A stretch of DNA of 64,000 bases from Salinigranum halophilum (lineage in GTDB: Archaea > Halobacteriota > Halobacteria > Halobacteriales > Haloferacaceae). Where the stretch lies: the NCBI RefSeq assembly GCF_007004735.1, contig NZ_SSNL01000006.1:558001-622000 (forward strand), written 5' to 3'. Below, one piece after another: positions 48,233-55,749 of the stretch (positions within the stretch are counted from its first letter, which is position 1; each line of letters begins with the position of its first letter). Both the position numbers and the translations under genes were made by a program. The notes under the pieces are model-generated. The model did no database searches, had not been told where the DNA came from, and saw nothing but the letters and a program-made list of their open reading frames with translations.

Positions 48233-48610
48233 ATGAGCTATCGGAAGGTGAACTACGAGGACGTCGAACAAGTTTCAGATGCCAAGCATTTCCTGAGTGA
48301 ACCGCTCGGCTGTCGACAGGTCGGCGTGACGTTCTCTCGGTGTCCACCAGGATGGAACAGCGAACCCCACGACCACGCCCAAGATGAACACGAGGAAGTA
48401 TACGTACTGGTCAGTGGGGCTGCAGAAGTCCGAATTGATCAAGAATCGGTGCCTGTTGAAGAGGGAGATGCTGTCTGGATTGCACCTGAGGCAACGAGGC
48501 AGATCAGGAACGGTGAGGAGGAAAGTGCCTTCGTCCTGATCAGTGCCCCCGAATTCGATTCCTCCGGCAGTTCAGATGATGCCTGGGACATCACTGGGTT
48601 CAACGGATAG
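48233..48610 (+). CDS. Cupin-domain protein
   Basis: This 125-residue single-domain cupin has a metal-binding motif 1 (WNSEPHDHAQDEHEEVYVLV, with two His and Glu) and motif 2 (VPVEEGDAVWIAPEATRQIR, lacking the usual His). It likely is a small metal-dependent enzyme or sensor barrel. An AT-rich palindrome gtattaatac lies about 25-30 bp before ATG 48233, suitable as a leaderless-promoter TATA region. It stands at the edge of the metal-homeostasis island; whether it belongs to it is unclear. Confidence 0.85.
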   Translation: MSYRKVNYEDVEQVSDAKHFLSEPLGCRQVGVTFSRCPPGWNSEPHDHAQDEHEEVYVLVSGAAEVRIDQESVPVEEGDAVWIAPEATRQIRNGEEESAFVLISAPEFDSSGSSDDAWDITGFNG

Positions 48611-48682
48611 TTCCGGACGTAGGCTCTCTGAAACTCGGTAATATCCTCTTTTGAAGCCCGCTCCCACCGATGTCTCTCACCC

Positions 48683-49087
48683 TTAACTCCTGAATACACG
48701 AGCCAACCAGGAGGTCAATTGTTTCCGTGGCTTGGCCTCGTTGTTATCGAGCTCCCAGTCGGCAGCACTCGCAGCGTCCGCGAGAGCGAAATACTCCCAG
48801 TGATGCTGAGGAAGGTAATCTGGACGGTCAGGAGACTCTCCAACCAGAACGTGTCTCTCGGTCGTGATCCGGCTAGAGAGGTGCTGGAAGTTCGAGGCGG
48901 TCGGCGCTATCTGGAAGTCTCGACGAATGAGATGCTCGGCACTGAAGACGTGAGCGGCGCAGGAGTCGGTCGAGACGAGACCGACGTTCTGCGCCCATCT
49001 GCGTGCATCGACGATAACCGCCTGTGGCTCACGAATCTGCCGAAGCGCCGCAAGCTCGAACGCGAGCGTCATGGTGTCGGTGGTCAT
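48683..49087 (-). CDS. DUF7124-like protein, copy 1
   Basis: This 134-residue acidic protein, MTTDTMTLAFELAALRQIRE, continues AVIVDARRWAQNVGLVSTDS, then TERHVLVGESPDRPDYLPQH and LADAASAADWELDNNE. It is clearly paralogous to the gene at 54076-54459, which has the same block order (LTLAISL, DATTWAKHVGIVSSE, TERYVFVG, VTDAAMAADWQL). I believe the family is catalogued as DUF7124; its function is unknown. It ends the operon with the FeoB-like genes, four bases after the membrane gene, suggesting a shared metal-related role. Confidence 0.7.
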   Translation of the reverse strand: MTTDTMTLAFELAALRQIREPQAVIVDARRWAQNVGLVSTDSCAAHVFSAEHLIRRDFQIAPTASNFQHLSSRITTERHVLVGESPDRPDYLPQHHWEYFALADAASAADWELDNNEAKPRKQLTSWLARVFRS

Positions 49088-49090
49088 CGA

Positions 49091-50074
49091 TTAGAAGAGG
49101 ACCGCACCACCCCATCCGATGAGGAGCGAGAAACCGATGGCAGCTGCTGCCTGCCGGAGCAGCATCCGACCGGCGTACCTCGGGGAGAGTTCCTTCGCGA
49201 CCGTAATCGCCGTCACCAAGCACGGAAGCAGCACCCCGGCCAGGTAGACGGCGGTCAGTACCTGTATGGGGGTCATTGCGGACAGCGTCGTACTGAGGCC
49301 ATCCGACTGTAACAGGAGCAGACCGTCCTTGCGGATCGACCCCATCACGACGACAAGTGCTGTCTCACCGGGGAGGTTGAACAGTCCCATCACTGGTCCG
49401 AGAGCTTCACCCATCACATCCAAGACTCCAAAGTAGTCCAACAGTGATGCGACGAGGACGATCCCGGCGAAGACCGGGAGCGCCTTCAGGAAGAAACTCC
49501 GAATCACGGTTCTGGTCTCCCGCCACACGGACTGCCAGGTCGGCCACTGGAGGAACGCACGGTTTTTCGTGGCGAGTGACGCTGTTCGCGCACGCTCGGG
49601 TGCGATCAGGCGCGCGTAGATGAGTGTCGTGACCGTGAGGACCCCGACGTACGGGAGAACGAGCCATGGCATCTCGACGGCTGCGAACACAGCGAGCGTC
49701 GCTGGGAACTGGTACGAACAGGCCGAGCCGAACCCGATCGCCGAGACGGTCGTTCGGCGCGTACAGTCCGAACAGCCTCGAGTGCTGGTGACCGCCGGGA
49801 CGTTACAACCGAATCCCATGACCACTCGAACGAGATCCCGACCGGTGAGACCCACGCGCCGAAGATGTGGGTGGAGTGACGCCGTGATTCGCGTAACGAG
49901 TCCGCTCTTCTTGTAGACGGCCATGAAGACCGCAAAGATGAGAATCGTCGGCCCAGCCCAGACGAACAGGAACGGCCCCATCGAGAGCAGGCCGTAGTCC
50001 CCACCCAACACTGCAGCGAGGGGTCCTGGAAGATCGTTGGCCCACTGGACTGCGGGTTCCAAGAGGGAACTCAC
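49091..50074 (-). CDS. FeoB-like membrane (gate) subunit
   Basis: This 327-residue integral membrane protein corresponds to the membrane half of FeoB (nucleoside-recognition/Gate domains) without the GTPase. The first Gate motif is VMGFGCNVPAVTSTRGCSDC with the Gly-Phe-Gly-Cys-x-Val-Pro-Ala signature of FeoB. The second half has FFLKALPVFAGIVLVASLLD and VVVMGSIRKDGLLLL. About eight membrane segments are visible. FeoB imports Fe2+; a different divalent metal is plausible here because the surrounding genes point to zinc. It follows the GTPase gene by 12 bp. Confidence 0.85.
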   Translation of the reverse strand: MSSLLEPAVQWANDLPGPLAAVLGGDYGLLSMGPFLFVWAGPTILIFAVFMAVYKKSGLVTRITASLHPHLRRVGLTGRDLVRVVMGFGCNVPAVTSTRGCSDCTRRTTVSAIGFGSACSYQFPATLAVFAAVEMPWLVLPYVGVLTVTTLIYARLIAPERARTASLATKNRAFLQWPTWQSVWRETRTVIRSFFLKALPVFAGIVLVASLLDYFGVLDVMGEALGPVMGLFNLPGETALVVVMGSIRKDGLLLLQSDGLSTTLSAMTPIQVLTAVYLAGVLLPCLVTAITVAKELSPRYAGRMLLRQAAAAIGFSLLIGWGGAVLF

Positions 50075-50086
50075 TCGGGGAGAGAG

Positions 50087-50800
50087 TTAGGCAGCCACAG
50101 CGTTTGCGAAGTGAACTGCGACCGCGGCTGGCAACAGGAGCAAGACGATACTGACGAACGGGCCGAGAAGGGGATGTTCGATAATCGTCTCCGGCGGGTC
50201 GAGATGAATCCCTGTCTGTCGGTGAACCCGCCCCGGGAACTCGTCGGCGTCACGGAGCGCGTTGACGAGCTGCTTGTGGTCGGTTCTGTCGATTGCAGTG
50301 CCGCCGCCGTCAGTTGCGACGCGGGAGACGTTTCGCGCGTCCACTGGTGCGAGCGGAACTCCGAGATCGTCGGCGAGCGCGTTCAGTTCAGTGCGTGCTT
50401 CGGTCGGGTTCTCCACTTTGTCCCAGAACGTCACTGCGATGGCGCCGACCTTTCCCTGCACCAGCGGTAGCAGGTCTTCGAGATCGTCGTCGATGTTCGT
50501 CGCGCGAACGACGAGTAACACGGTCTCGGTCTCTTCGACGGCGCTGATCGCCGTTCGGGTGGTTTCGGTGTCCGTCCCGAGCAGGATGCCGGGTGTGTCG
50601 ACGAAGACGAACTCGTCGGCCTCGTATCGCTCGACGTCGACGGTCGTTCCGCGGAAGTTCCCAGTCGTCGGCGTCGCCCCGGAGAGGCCAGCGACGAGTT
50701 CCGATTTCCCGACGCTCTCCTTGCCGACGACCACGACGGTTTCCTTCTCGCCGTTCTCGGTCGATGGGACGTTGTCAGTGAGGCTCCGTGCGTCAGTCAT
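50087..50800 (-). CDS. FeoB-like GTPase subunit
   Basis: This 237-residue protein has the FeoB N-terminal GTPase pattern: G1 GKESVGKS, G2/switch [15 protein letters not shown] and G3 VDTPG. At the G4 position the canonical NKxD is replaced by FWDKVE, so guanine specificity may be relaxed. A helical spacer and a C-terminal hydrophobic segment ([20 protein letters not shown]) probably anchor it to the membrane subunit. Together with 49091-50074 it makes a split FeoB. Its ATG lies 8 bp inside the S14-like gene, so the two are translationally coupled. Confidence 0.85.
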   Translation of the reverse strand: MTDARSLTDNVPSTENGEKETVVVVGKESVGKSELVAGLSGATPTTGNFRGTTVDVERYEADEFVFVDTPGILLGTDTETTRTAISAVEETETVLLVVRATNIDDDLEDLLPLVQGKVGAIAVTFWDKVENPTEARTELNALADDLGVPLAPVDARNVSRVATDGGGTAIDRTDHKQLVNALRDADEFPGRVHRQTGIHLDPPETIIEHPLLGPFVSIVLLLLPAAVAVHFANAVAA

Positions 50801-50978
50801 ACTTTTTGAACCCTATCTTCGGAGCCAGTTCGCGGAACGATTGCCGGCAGAGCCAGATGTCGTACTTACCGACGAGACCCTGTTCGCGCCCCGTCATCCG
50901 GCAGACGCGTCGGTTGTCGTCTCTCGAATCGTTCGGTTGCTCGGTTCCACTGTCTTTCTGCGGAGTCTCTCGTGCCAT
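50793..50978 (-). CDS. Ribosomal protein S14 (uS14) paralogue lacking half of its zinc ligands
   Basis: This 61-residue protein, starting at ATG 50978 ([11 protein letters not shown]), ends with [19 protein letters not shown] and [13 protein letters not shown], which is nearly the archaeal uS14 consensus. Archaeal uS14 normally carries C-x2-C-x14-C-x2-C. Here the two pairs read C-R-M-T and C-R-Q-S, so the second and fourth Cys are Thr and Ser. It therefore should bind zinc poorly or not at all, like bacterial C-minus paralogues made under zinc limitation. It sits between the flavoprotein gene (2-nt gap) and the FeoB-like GTPase gene (8-bp overlap). Confidence 0.9.
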   Translation of the reverse strand: MARETPQKDSGTEQPNDSRDDNRRVCRMTGREQGLVGKYDIWLCRQSFRELAPKIGFKKYD

Positions 50979-50980
50979 GA

Positions 50981-52129
50981 TTAGCAGTCGCACATGTCGG
51001 GTTCGCAGCAGGACAGGTCCTCGAGGAACATGCGCTTCTCACGATACTCGTCGAGGGGGGTTCGGTCGACGTCGAGTCTCGCGGCGATTTCGTCGGCGAC
51101 GACGGCGAAGCGCTGTCTGAATTTGTAGATGAAGCAGAACTGCTGGCCGTTGTGTGCGACCTGTGGACCGGCGAGAAACAGGCCGGGAGTGATAGTCGAC
51201 TCGTCACGCTCGGTCAACTGGGGCTGGCCGTTCTCGGATTCGAAGTGTTCGTCGATGAGACCGAGTCCGCGCTCGAATCCAGTCGCGAGCACTGGCCGAT
51301 TCCGTGTCGAAAACGACGCTCCGTCGGTACCGAGTACTTCGAACATCCCCTCCTCGATGTCGACGCGCTGGACGCGGATTCCGTCTTCGAGGGCGATCGG
51401 TGCGTCGTCTTCGAGGACCCCCTGTAGCCGCTGGCTCGTATATGGTGAGAGTACTTCGCTCGGATCTGGCCCCCGGAACTGCCACGGGCCTTCCTCGTCG
51501 ACGACGACTACTTCGTGGCCCAAGTCGGCGAGTGCGAGTGCCGCGTCGATACCGCTCTCGTACCCGCCGACGACGACGATGGGGTCCCCGACACACTCGT
51601 CGGCAAACGCACTCCAGGACTCGACTCGGGAGTTGTGGACGCAGTGGCTCGCGCCGGGGAACGGATCGTCGTTCGGTTGCCCGAACTGCCCCGCTGCCCA
51701 GATGACGAACCGACTCTGGATGACGCCGGTCGACGTGTGGAGTATGAATCCGTCGTCGTGTCGTTGAACTGACTCCACTTCCACACCGGTTCGGACGGGT
51801 AAGTCGTGAAACTCGACGACTCCCTGGAGGTACTCGGCGTACTCTGCGCCGGTCGGGTGTTCACGGTCGAGCGCAAATGCGGGTGAGGTGTCAGTGGTGA
51901 CGGCGTTCAGGTCCCGACAGCCGAAGCTGTTGCTGGGAAACGATGGCGTGATGAACCGCATCTCTGCTGGCCACTGTCGGAACGACGCTCCGACTTCGTC
52001 TCGCTCGAGGATGGCGTAGGAGCCGAGACCCAGATCCGCGAGGACGGCCCCAAGACCGACGCCTGCGGCACCTGCCCCGACGATTGCGACGTCGAGCGAC
52101 TCGTGTTTACGGGCTTCTTCGGATGTCAC
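50981..52129 (-). CDS. FAD-dependent NAD(P)-binding oxidoreductase (flavin monooxygenase-like) with a Cys-rich tail
   Basis: This 382-residue protein has an N-terminal FAD-binding GxGxxG ([20 protein letters not shown]), a Rossmann NAD(P) motif ([20 protein letters not shown]) and ATGFERG. It resembles flavin-containing monooxygenases and thioredoxin-reductase-like proteins. The C-terminus ends [10 protein letters not shown] with four cysteines, a plausible metal or redox site. It is the first gene of the operon with S14-like, FeoB-like and DUF7124-like genes. The GTG start at 52129 is preferred, because a TATA-like element lies ~30 bp upstream (leaderless). Metallophore or redox chemistry is a possible role; the substrate is unknown. 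Confidence 0.8.
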   Translation of the reverse strand: MTSEEARKHESLDVAIVGAGAAGVGLGAVLADLGLGSYAILERDEVGASFRQWPAEMRFITPSFPSNSFGCRDLNAVTTDTSPAFALDREHPTGAEYAEYLQGVVEFHDLPVRTGVEVESVQRHDDGFILHTSTGVIQSRFVIWAAGQFGQPNDDPFPGASHCVHNSRVESWSAFADECVGDPIVVVGGYESGIDAALALADLGHEVVVVDEEGPWQFRGPDPSEVLSPYTSQRLQGVLEDDAPIALEDGIRVQRVDIEEGMFEVLGTDGASFSTRNRPVLATGFERGLGLIDEHFESENGQPQLTERDESTITPGLFLAGPQVAHNGQQFCFIYKFRQRFAVVADEIAARLDVDRTPLDEYREKRMFLEDLSCCEPDMCDC

Positions 52130-52193
52130 TGTTAACAATACTGGGTAGTAGATAGCTAATTATAAATAATACACGCTCTAGTCTTAATAACAG
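52130..52193. promoter_or_regulatory. Shared divergent promoter with start-proximal motifs
   Basis: Only 64 bp separate the GTG at 52129 (minus) and the ATG at 52194 (plus). An AT-rich core (aattataaataata, 52158-52171) lies about 30 bp from each start and can serve as TATA element for both leaderless transcripts. The palindrome tgttaaca (52130-52137) abuts the GTG, and cttaataacag (52183-52193) abuts the ATG. The latter matches the gttaacaacag before znuA. Confidence 0.6.
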
Positions 52194-53468
52194 ATGAGTC
52201 GAGAGACGATTCCCGTCACCCTGCTGAGCGGCAACCTCGGCGCGGGCAAAACGACCGTGCTGAACAACCTCCTGAACACACGAACGGACCTGGACGTCGC
52301 GGTCCTCGTCAACGACATGGGCGAGGTGAACGTCGACGCCGAGCGCGTCGCCGAACACTCGGACATCTCGGAGGACGACGAGGATTTGATCGAACTGTCG
52401 AACGGCTGCATCTGTTGTGAGCTACGCGGCGACCTCCTAGACGCGCTCGCGAAGCTCGCACAAGCCCGCGAGGTCGACTACCTGGTCATCGAATCGACGG
52501 GCGTCGCCGAACCGTTGCCCGTCGCCCAGACGCTCACTATGGGATTCGACCAGGGTGACCTCGACCCCACGGAATTCTACGAGGAGACCGGTATCGAGGT
52601 GATGGACTACTACGACCTCGACACGACGGTCACCGTCGTCGACGCCCACCAGTTCTGGACGACGTTCGATTCGAAGGAATCGCTGATGGACGGAGACACC
52701 GAGAAGGACCTTGGAAGCCTCTTGGTCGAACAGATCGAGTTCTGTGACGTCCTGTTGCTGAACAAGTGTGACCTGGTCGACGAGGAGACGCTCGACGAGA
52801 TCGAAGAGATGATCGAGGTGCTGCAACCACGCGCGGAGATCATTCGGACCGAACACGGCGCGGTCGATCCCGAGGCAATCGTCGATACCGGACGGTTCGA
52901 TTTCGAAGCAGCGAGTCAGTCCGCCGGCTGGCTGCAAGAACTTCAGGAACCGCACGAGTCTGCGGAGGAGGAACACGGTGTCACTTCGTTCGTGTTCGAG
53001 TCCCGCCGACCGTTCCATCCCGAACGATTCGCCGAGCTGCTGGACGAGTTCCCGACCAACGTCGTCCGGTCGAAGGGCCACTTCTGGCTCGCGGGGCGTG
53101 AGGATATGGCGCTGGGGATCGATGCTGCTGGCCACTCTATCCGAATCGCACCTGCAGGCGGATGGATTGCGGCTCTTCCGGTCGAGGAGCGCGAGGCCTA
53201 CTTCGAGGCCAATCCCCAGCTCGAGGAGGTGTGGGACGAGGAGTGGGGTGACAGAGTGACCCGACTCGTCGTTATCGGCACCGACATGGATCACGATGCG
53301 CTCCGAACGGATCTCGATTCGGCCACCCTCACCGACGAAGAGATGGACGCCGACTGGGATGCCTTCGAGGATCGCTTCCCGGTGTTCGAATCTGAGGATG
53401 GAGCGGCGAAGAGCGACGACACCGAAGCGGGCGAGAACAGTGCCGAAGAGGTCGGTCTCGCCGACTGA
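52194..53468 (+). CDS. COG0523 (CobW-like) metal-trafficking GTPase, copy 1
   Basis: This 424-residue P-loop GTPase shows the family hallmarks: Walker A VTLLSGNLGAGKTTVLNNLL, the metal-binding CxCC motif in ELSNGCICCELRGDLLDAL, E-S-T-G-V-A-E-P and NKCD. The CobW C-terminal domain begins TSFVFESRRPFHPERFAELL and ends in an acidic tail of about 30 residues. COG0523 proteins act as metallochaperones delivering zinc (ZNG1/ZagA type), cobalt or other metals using GTP. It has no His-rich loop, unlike copy 2. It is closest to copy 3 (62398-63615). Confidence 0.92.
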   Translation: MSRETIPVTLLSGNLGAGKTTVLNNLLNTRTDLDVAVLVNDMGEVNVDAERVAEHSDISEDDEDLIELSNGCICCELRGDLLDALAKLAQAREVDYLVIESTGVAEPLPVAQTLTMGFDQGDLDPTEFYEETGIEVMDYYDLDTTVTVVDAHQFWTTFDSKESLMDGDTEKDLGSLLVEQIEFCDVLLLNKCDLVDEETLDEIEEMIEVLQPRAEIIRTEHGAVDPEAIVDTGRFDFEAASQSAGWLQELQEPHESAEEEHGVTSFVFESRRPFHPERFAELLDEFPTNVVRSKGHFWLAGREDMALGIDAAGHSIRIAPAGGWIAALPVEEREAYFEANPQLEEVWDEEWGDRVTRLVVIGTDMDHDALRTDLDSATLTDEEMDADWDAFEDRFPVFESEDGAAKSDDTEAGENSAEEVGLAD

Positions 53469-53469
53469 C

Positions 53470-53737
53470 GATATCCTCACCACGCTCGCTCTTTCAGACG
53501 GTCGTCGACAAGAACGCGCCGCATCACGCTCGGGAAGACGCCATCGACGGACTCGCGGTGGCGGGAGCAACCACACAACTTCGCCTCATCGTAGTCACGA
53601 GTGGTCTCTCCGGGCGACATCGCCGCCAGGCACTGAACGCTCTCGGTCAGTGCCGAGCGACGAACGAACTCGAGACGCTGGTCGACGACAGGAGTCTCGC
53701 ACAGTCCCTCCGTGAACAGGCAATAGAGCTGACCTAG
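53470..53737 (+). pseudogene. HEAT-like repeat fragment without a start
   Basis: A plus-strand frame reads SLFQTVVDKNAPHHAREDAI, then GATTQLRLIVVTSG, RRQALNALGQCRATNELETL and SLAQSLREQAIELT to a TAG at 53735. The helix-turn-helix periodicity resembles HEAT repeats. No ATG/GTG start is available, and the frame continues meaninglessly into cobW1, so it is probably the 3' remnant of a lost gene. The next 140 bp to 53877 are AT-rich regulatory sequence. Confidence 0.4.
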
Positions 53738-53877
53738 CTATAATTGGGACGGGTATCTTCACGCCCCAGCCGGTCAGTCTTAGTTAGCTGGAGAGTCGAT
53801 TTACTAGTCCGTATCAATCTCTCTGACTCTATTTTTAATAACTCTTTTACTCAATAAGCGCCTCAGTTGTTAATGCA

Positions 53878-54030
53878 ATGGCCTACACCTGTTCCAGCTG
53901 CGATGCACAGTTCCAGAGCGCTGCCGGCGTAACCCAGCACGTCGCGCTTCACCACAACACGTGTGCCGAGTGCGACGAGCAGTTCGACGACACCGATTCG
54001 CTGCGCGACCACATTCACCAGAATCACTGA
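53878..54030 (+). CDS. Two-finger C2H2-type zinc microprotein
   Basis: This 50-residue protein from ATG 53878 contains MAYTCSSCDAQFQSAAGVTQ followed by HVALHH, then TCAECDEQF and DTDSLRDHIHQNH. The two units are C5-x2-C8-x12-H21-x3-H25 and C29-x2-C32-x12-H45 with H47 or H50, i.e. two C2H2 fingers. Such small archaeal zinc-finger proteins may bind nucleic acids or buffer/sense zinc. It lies in the zinc-related island, 30-40 bp downstream of a TATA-like atttttaataac (53830-53841). The sequence ttgttaat near its start resembles the motif at znuA in inverse orientation. Confidence 0.8.
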   Translation: MAYTCSSCDAQFQSAAGVTQHVALHHNTCAECDEQFDDTDSLRDHIHQNH

Positions 54031-54075
54031 GTGGATAGACTCGGTACGACATCACTCGACGTCCGAATTTTCTCG

Positions 54076-54459
54076 CTACGGCCAGTCGTCGTCAGTCGAA
54101 AAGAACGTCACAAGCTGCCAATCGGCAGCCATTGCGGCGTCCGTCACCGACCGGTACGTCCAGTCAGGCACCCCCTTCACTACCTCGCTGATCTCGTCTG
54201 TCCCGACGAACACGTATCGTTCGGTCTTGAAGTGGTTTCGCACGCTCACCAGTGCCTCTTCGATCGTCCGTGGTCCCGATAAGAAATCCTGCGGATACTC
54301 CGCCTCCCGTACCCGCCATCGTTCGATGTAGGATGGTTCCGAAGAGACAATACCGACGTGTTTTGCCCACGTGGTGGCGTCTTCGAGCGCTGCTTTCGGC
54401 CGTGCTAATTCGTCGATGGCGGTCAGCGAAATCGCAAGCGTGAGGTCGTTCGACGGCAT
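54076..54459 (-). CDS. DUF7124-like protein, copy 2
   Basis: This 127-residue protein starts MPSNDLTLAISLTAIDELAR at ATG 54459, one base after the flavoprotein gene stop. It shares the block order of copy 1 at 48683-49087 (Asp-Ala-x-x-Trp-Ala-x-x-Val-Gly-Ile/Leu-Val-Ser, TERYVFVG, AAMAADWQLVTFF). It terminates the ZnuABC-flavoprotein operon just as copy 1 terminates the FeoB-like operon. The function is unknown; the repeated position next to a flavoprotein and a metal importer suggests a metal-linked role. Confidence 0.7.
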   Translation of the reverse strand: MPSNDLTLAISLTAIDELARPKAALEDATTWAKHVGIVSSEPSYIERWRVREAEYPQDFLSGPRTIEEALVSVRNHFKTERYVFVGTDEISEVVKGVPDWTYRSVTDAAMAADWQLVTFFSTDDDWP

Positions 54460-54460
54460 T

Positions 54461-55720
54461 CTACGATTTCCCCCTGAAAGCCGGTGGTGCTTTCTCTGAA
54501 CCACCCCCGGCTCGTGATGCGAGGAGCCGTTCTGCAACCCGACGAGCGCCGACGATATTCCGAGCGAACGGACCGACGCTAGGTTCTGCGAGCGCGCCTG
54601 AAACGTACACCGATGAATCCATGCCGTCGGTTCCTCGCCACGCGAGTGTTCGGTCGTCAAGAACGGGAAACCCGCCTGCCCCACGTTCGAGTGACAACGA
54701 TTCAGCGACGGATTCCACAAAGGGGTGCTCCGGGACTGGATCGAGTCCGGTCGCGAGGACGACCTGCGCGTTCTTTTCGGTCGTGTCGTCGTCGAACCGC
54801 ACGAGTAATCCGTCGTCTGTCGCGTGTGCAGACGTGATCTCACCACGTCGGATTTCGAGGTCGTCACAGTCGCGGGCCTCGTCCAGCCGCCGCTCAACGT
54901 ACGGGGGGATCGTCGCGTCGTTGCGGGCGGCTCGAATTCGGTCGAGACGGGCCTTCGACCCCGGCGGAAGCGTGTGAATCTCTTGTTTGATGTGTCGCCA
55001 GTTAATCCAGTACGGGTCAGCTTCGGTCAGTTCGATCTCGAGGTCATGACGCGAGAGGAGTGTCACGTCCGTGTGTTCCGAGAGGTTGCAGGCGAGTTGC
55101 CCAGCGGTGATGCCGCCCCCAACGACGAACGTCGGTCCCGCAAATTTCGCTGCTGTCGTGGGGTCGAACTCCTCGTCCCAGACGTGAACGAGCGGAGCAT
55201 CATCGGGGAGTGACCTCCCCCACGTCGGGACCGTCCGCGAGCCACCGAGTCCGACGGCCAGAACGACGTGGCGAGCTTCGAGCGACCCAGCATCCGTCTG
55301 TACTTCGAGTCGGTCACCTGCCGCAGTACTGGTAACTCCCGTCGCCCTTGACTGGAGGTGACACTCGTCGATACCACGTCGGTCAATGACGTATCGAGCG
55401 TGATCGAGAAAGAGTTCCAGCGTCGGTCGATTCGGATAGTTCTCCGTCGAGACGAGTTCGTCCTCCCGACCCGCCCCCTCCGCGAACGATTCCAGCGAGA
55501 ACGGCTCTGTGCCGATGTGGTGGACGAACGTCGACCGGAGCGTTCGCATCCCGCACTGACGAGCCTTCGTCTCGAGCGACGCGAGTAACTGCTCGCGAGG
55601 TTCGACGAGACATAGGTCCCGGTGACTGTACTCTCCCTCGACGAGGAGATAGTTCGCCAGGCAGGTTCCGTGAATACCGCCACCGATGATTACGTATTCG
55701 TAGGACTGTGGCCCGCTCAT
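54461..55720 (-). CDS. FAD/NAD(P)-binding oxidoreductase
   Basis: This 419-residue protein has an N-terminal FAD motif (YEYVIIGGGIHGTCLANYLL), a second dinucleotide motif (TFVVGGGITAGQLACNLSEH) and ATGLDPVPEHPF. It resembles the FAD-NAD(P)-binding proteins of the lysine/ornithine N-monooxygenase-like group. The first ATG with a normal Rossmann spacing is at 55720 (MSGPQSYEYV). A GTG at 55753 overlaps the ZnuB stop (GTGA) and is an alternative start. It lies within the zinc ABC transporter operon, so a role in metal mobilisation or redox chemistry is plausible. The substrate is unknown. Confidence 0.78.
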   Translation of the reverse strand: MSGPQSYEYVIIGGGIHGTCLANYLLVEGEYSHRDLCLVEPREQLLASLETKARQCGMRTLRSTFVHHIGTEPFSLESFAEGAGREDELVSTENYPNRPTLELFLDHARYVIDRRGIDECHLQSRATGVTSTAAGDRLEVQTDAGSLEARHVVLAVGLGGSRTVPTWGRSLPDDAPLVHVWDEEFDPTTAAKFAGPTFVVGGGITAGQLACNLSEHTDVTLLSRHDLEIELTEADPYWINWRHIKQEIHTLPPGSKARLDRIRAARNDATIPPYVERRLDEARDCDDLEIRRGEITSAHATDDGLLVRFDDDTTEKNAQVVLATGLDPVPEHPFVESVAESLSLERGAGGFPVLDDRTLAWRGTDGMDSSVYVSGALAEPSVGPFARNIVGARRVAERLLASRAGGGSEKAPPAFRGKS

Positions 55721-55749
55721 CGTGTGATCGGTGTCCAGTCCGTCGACGA

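Noticed and set aside
52437-53576. Minus-strand open frame of 379 codons opposite cobW1
   Set aside because: It is antisense to a clear COG0523 GTPase, and similar mirror frames occur opposite the other two copies.
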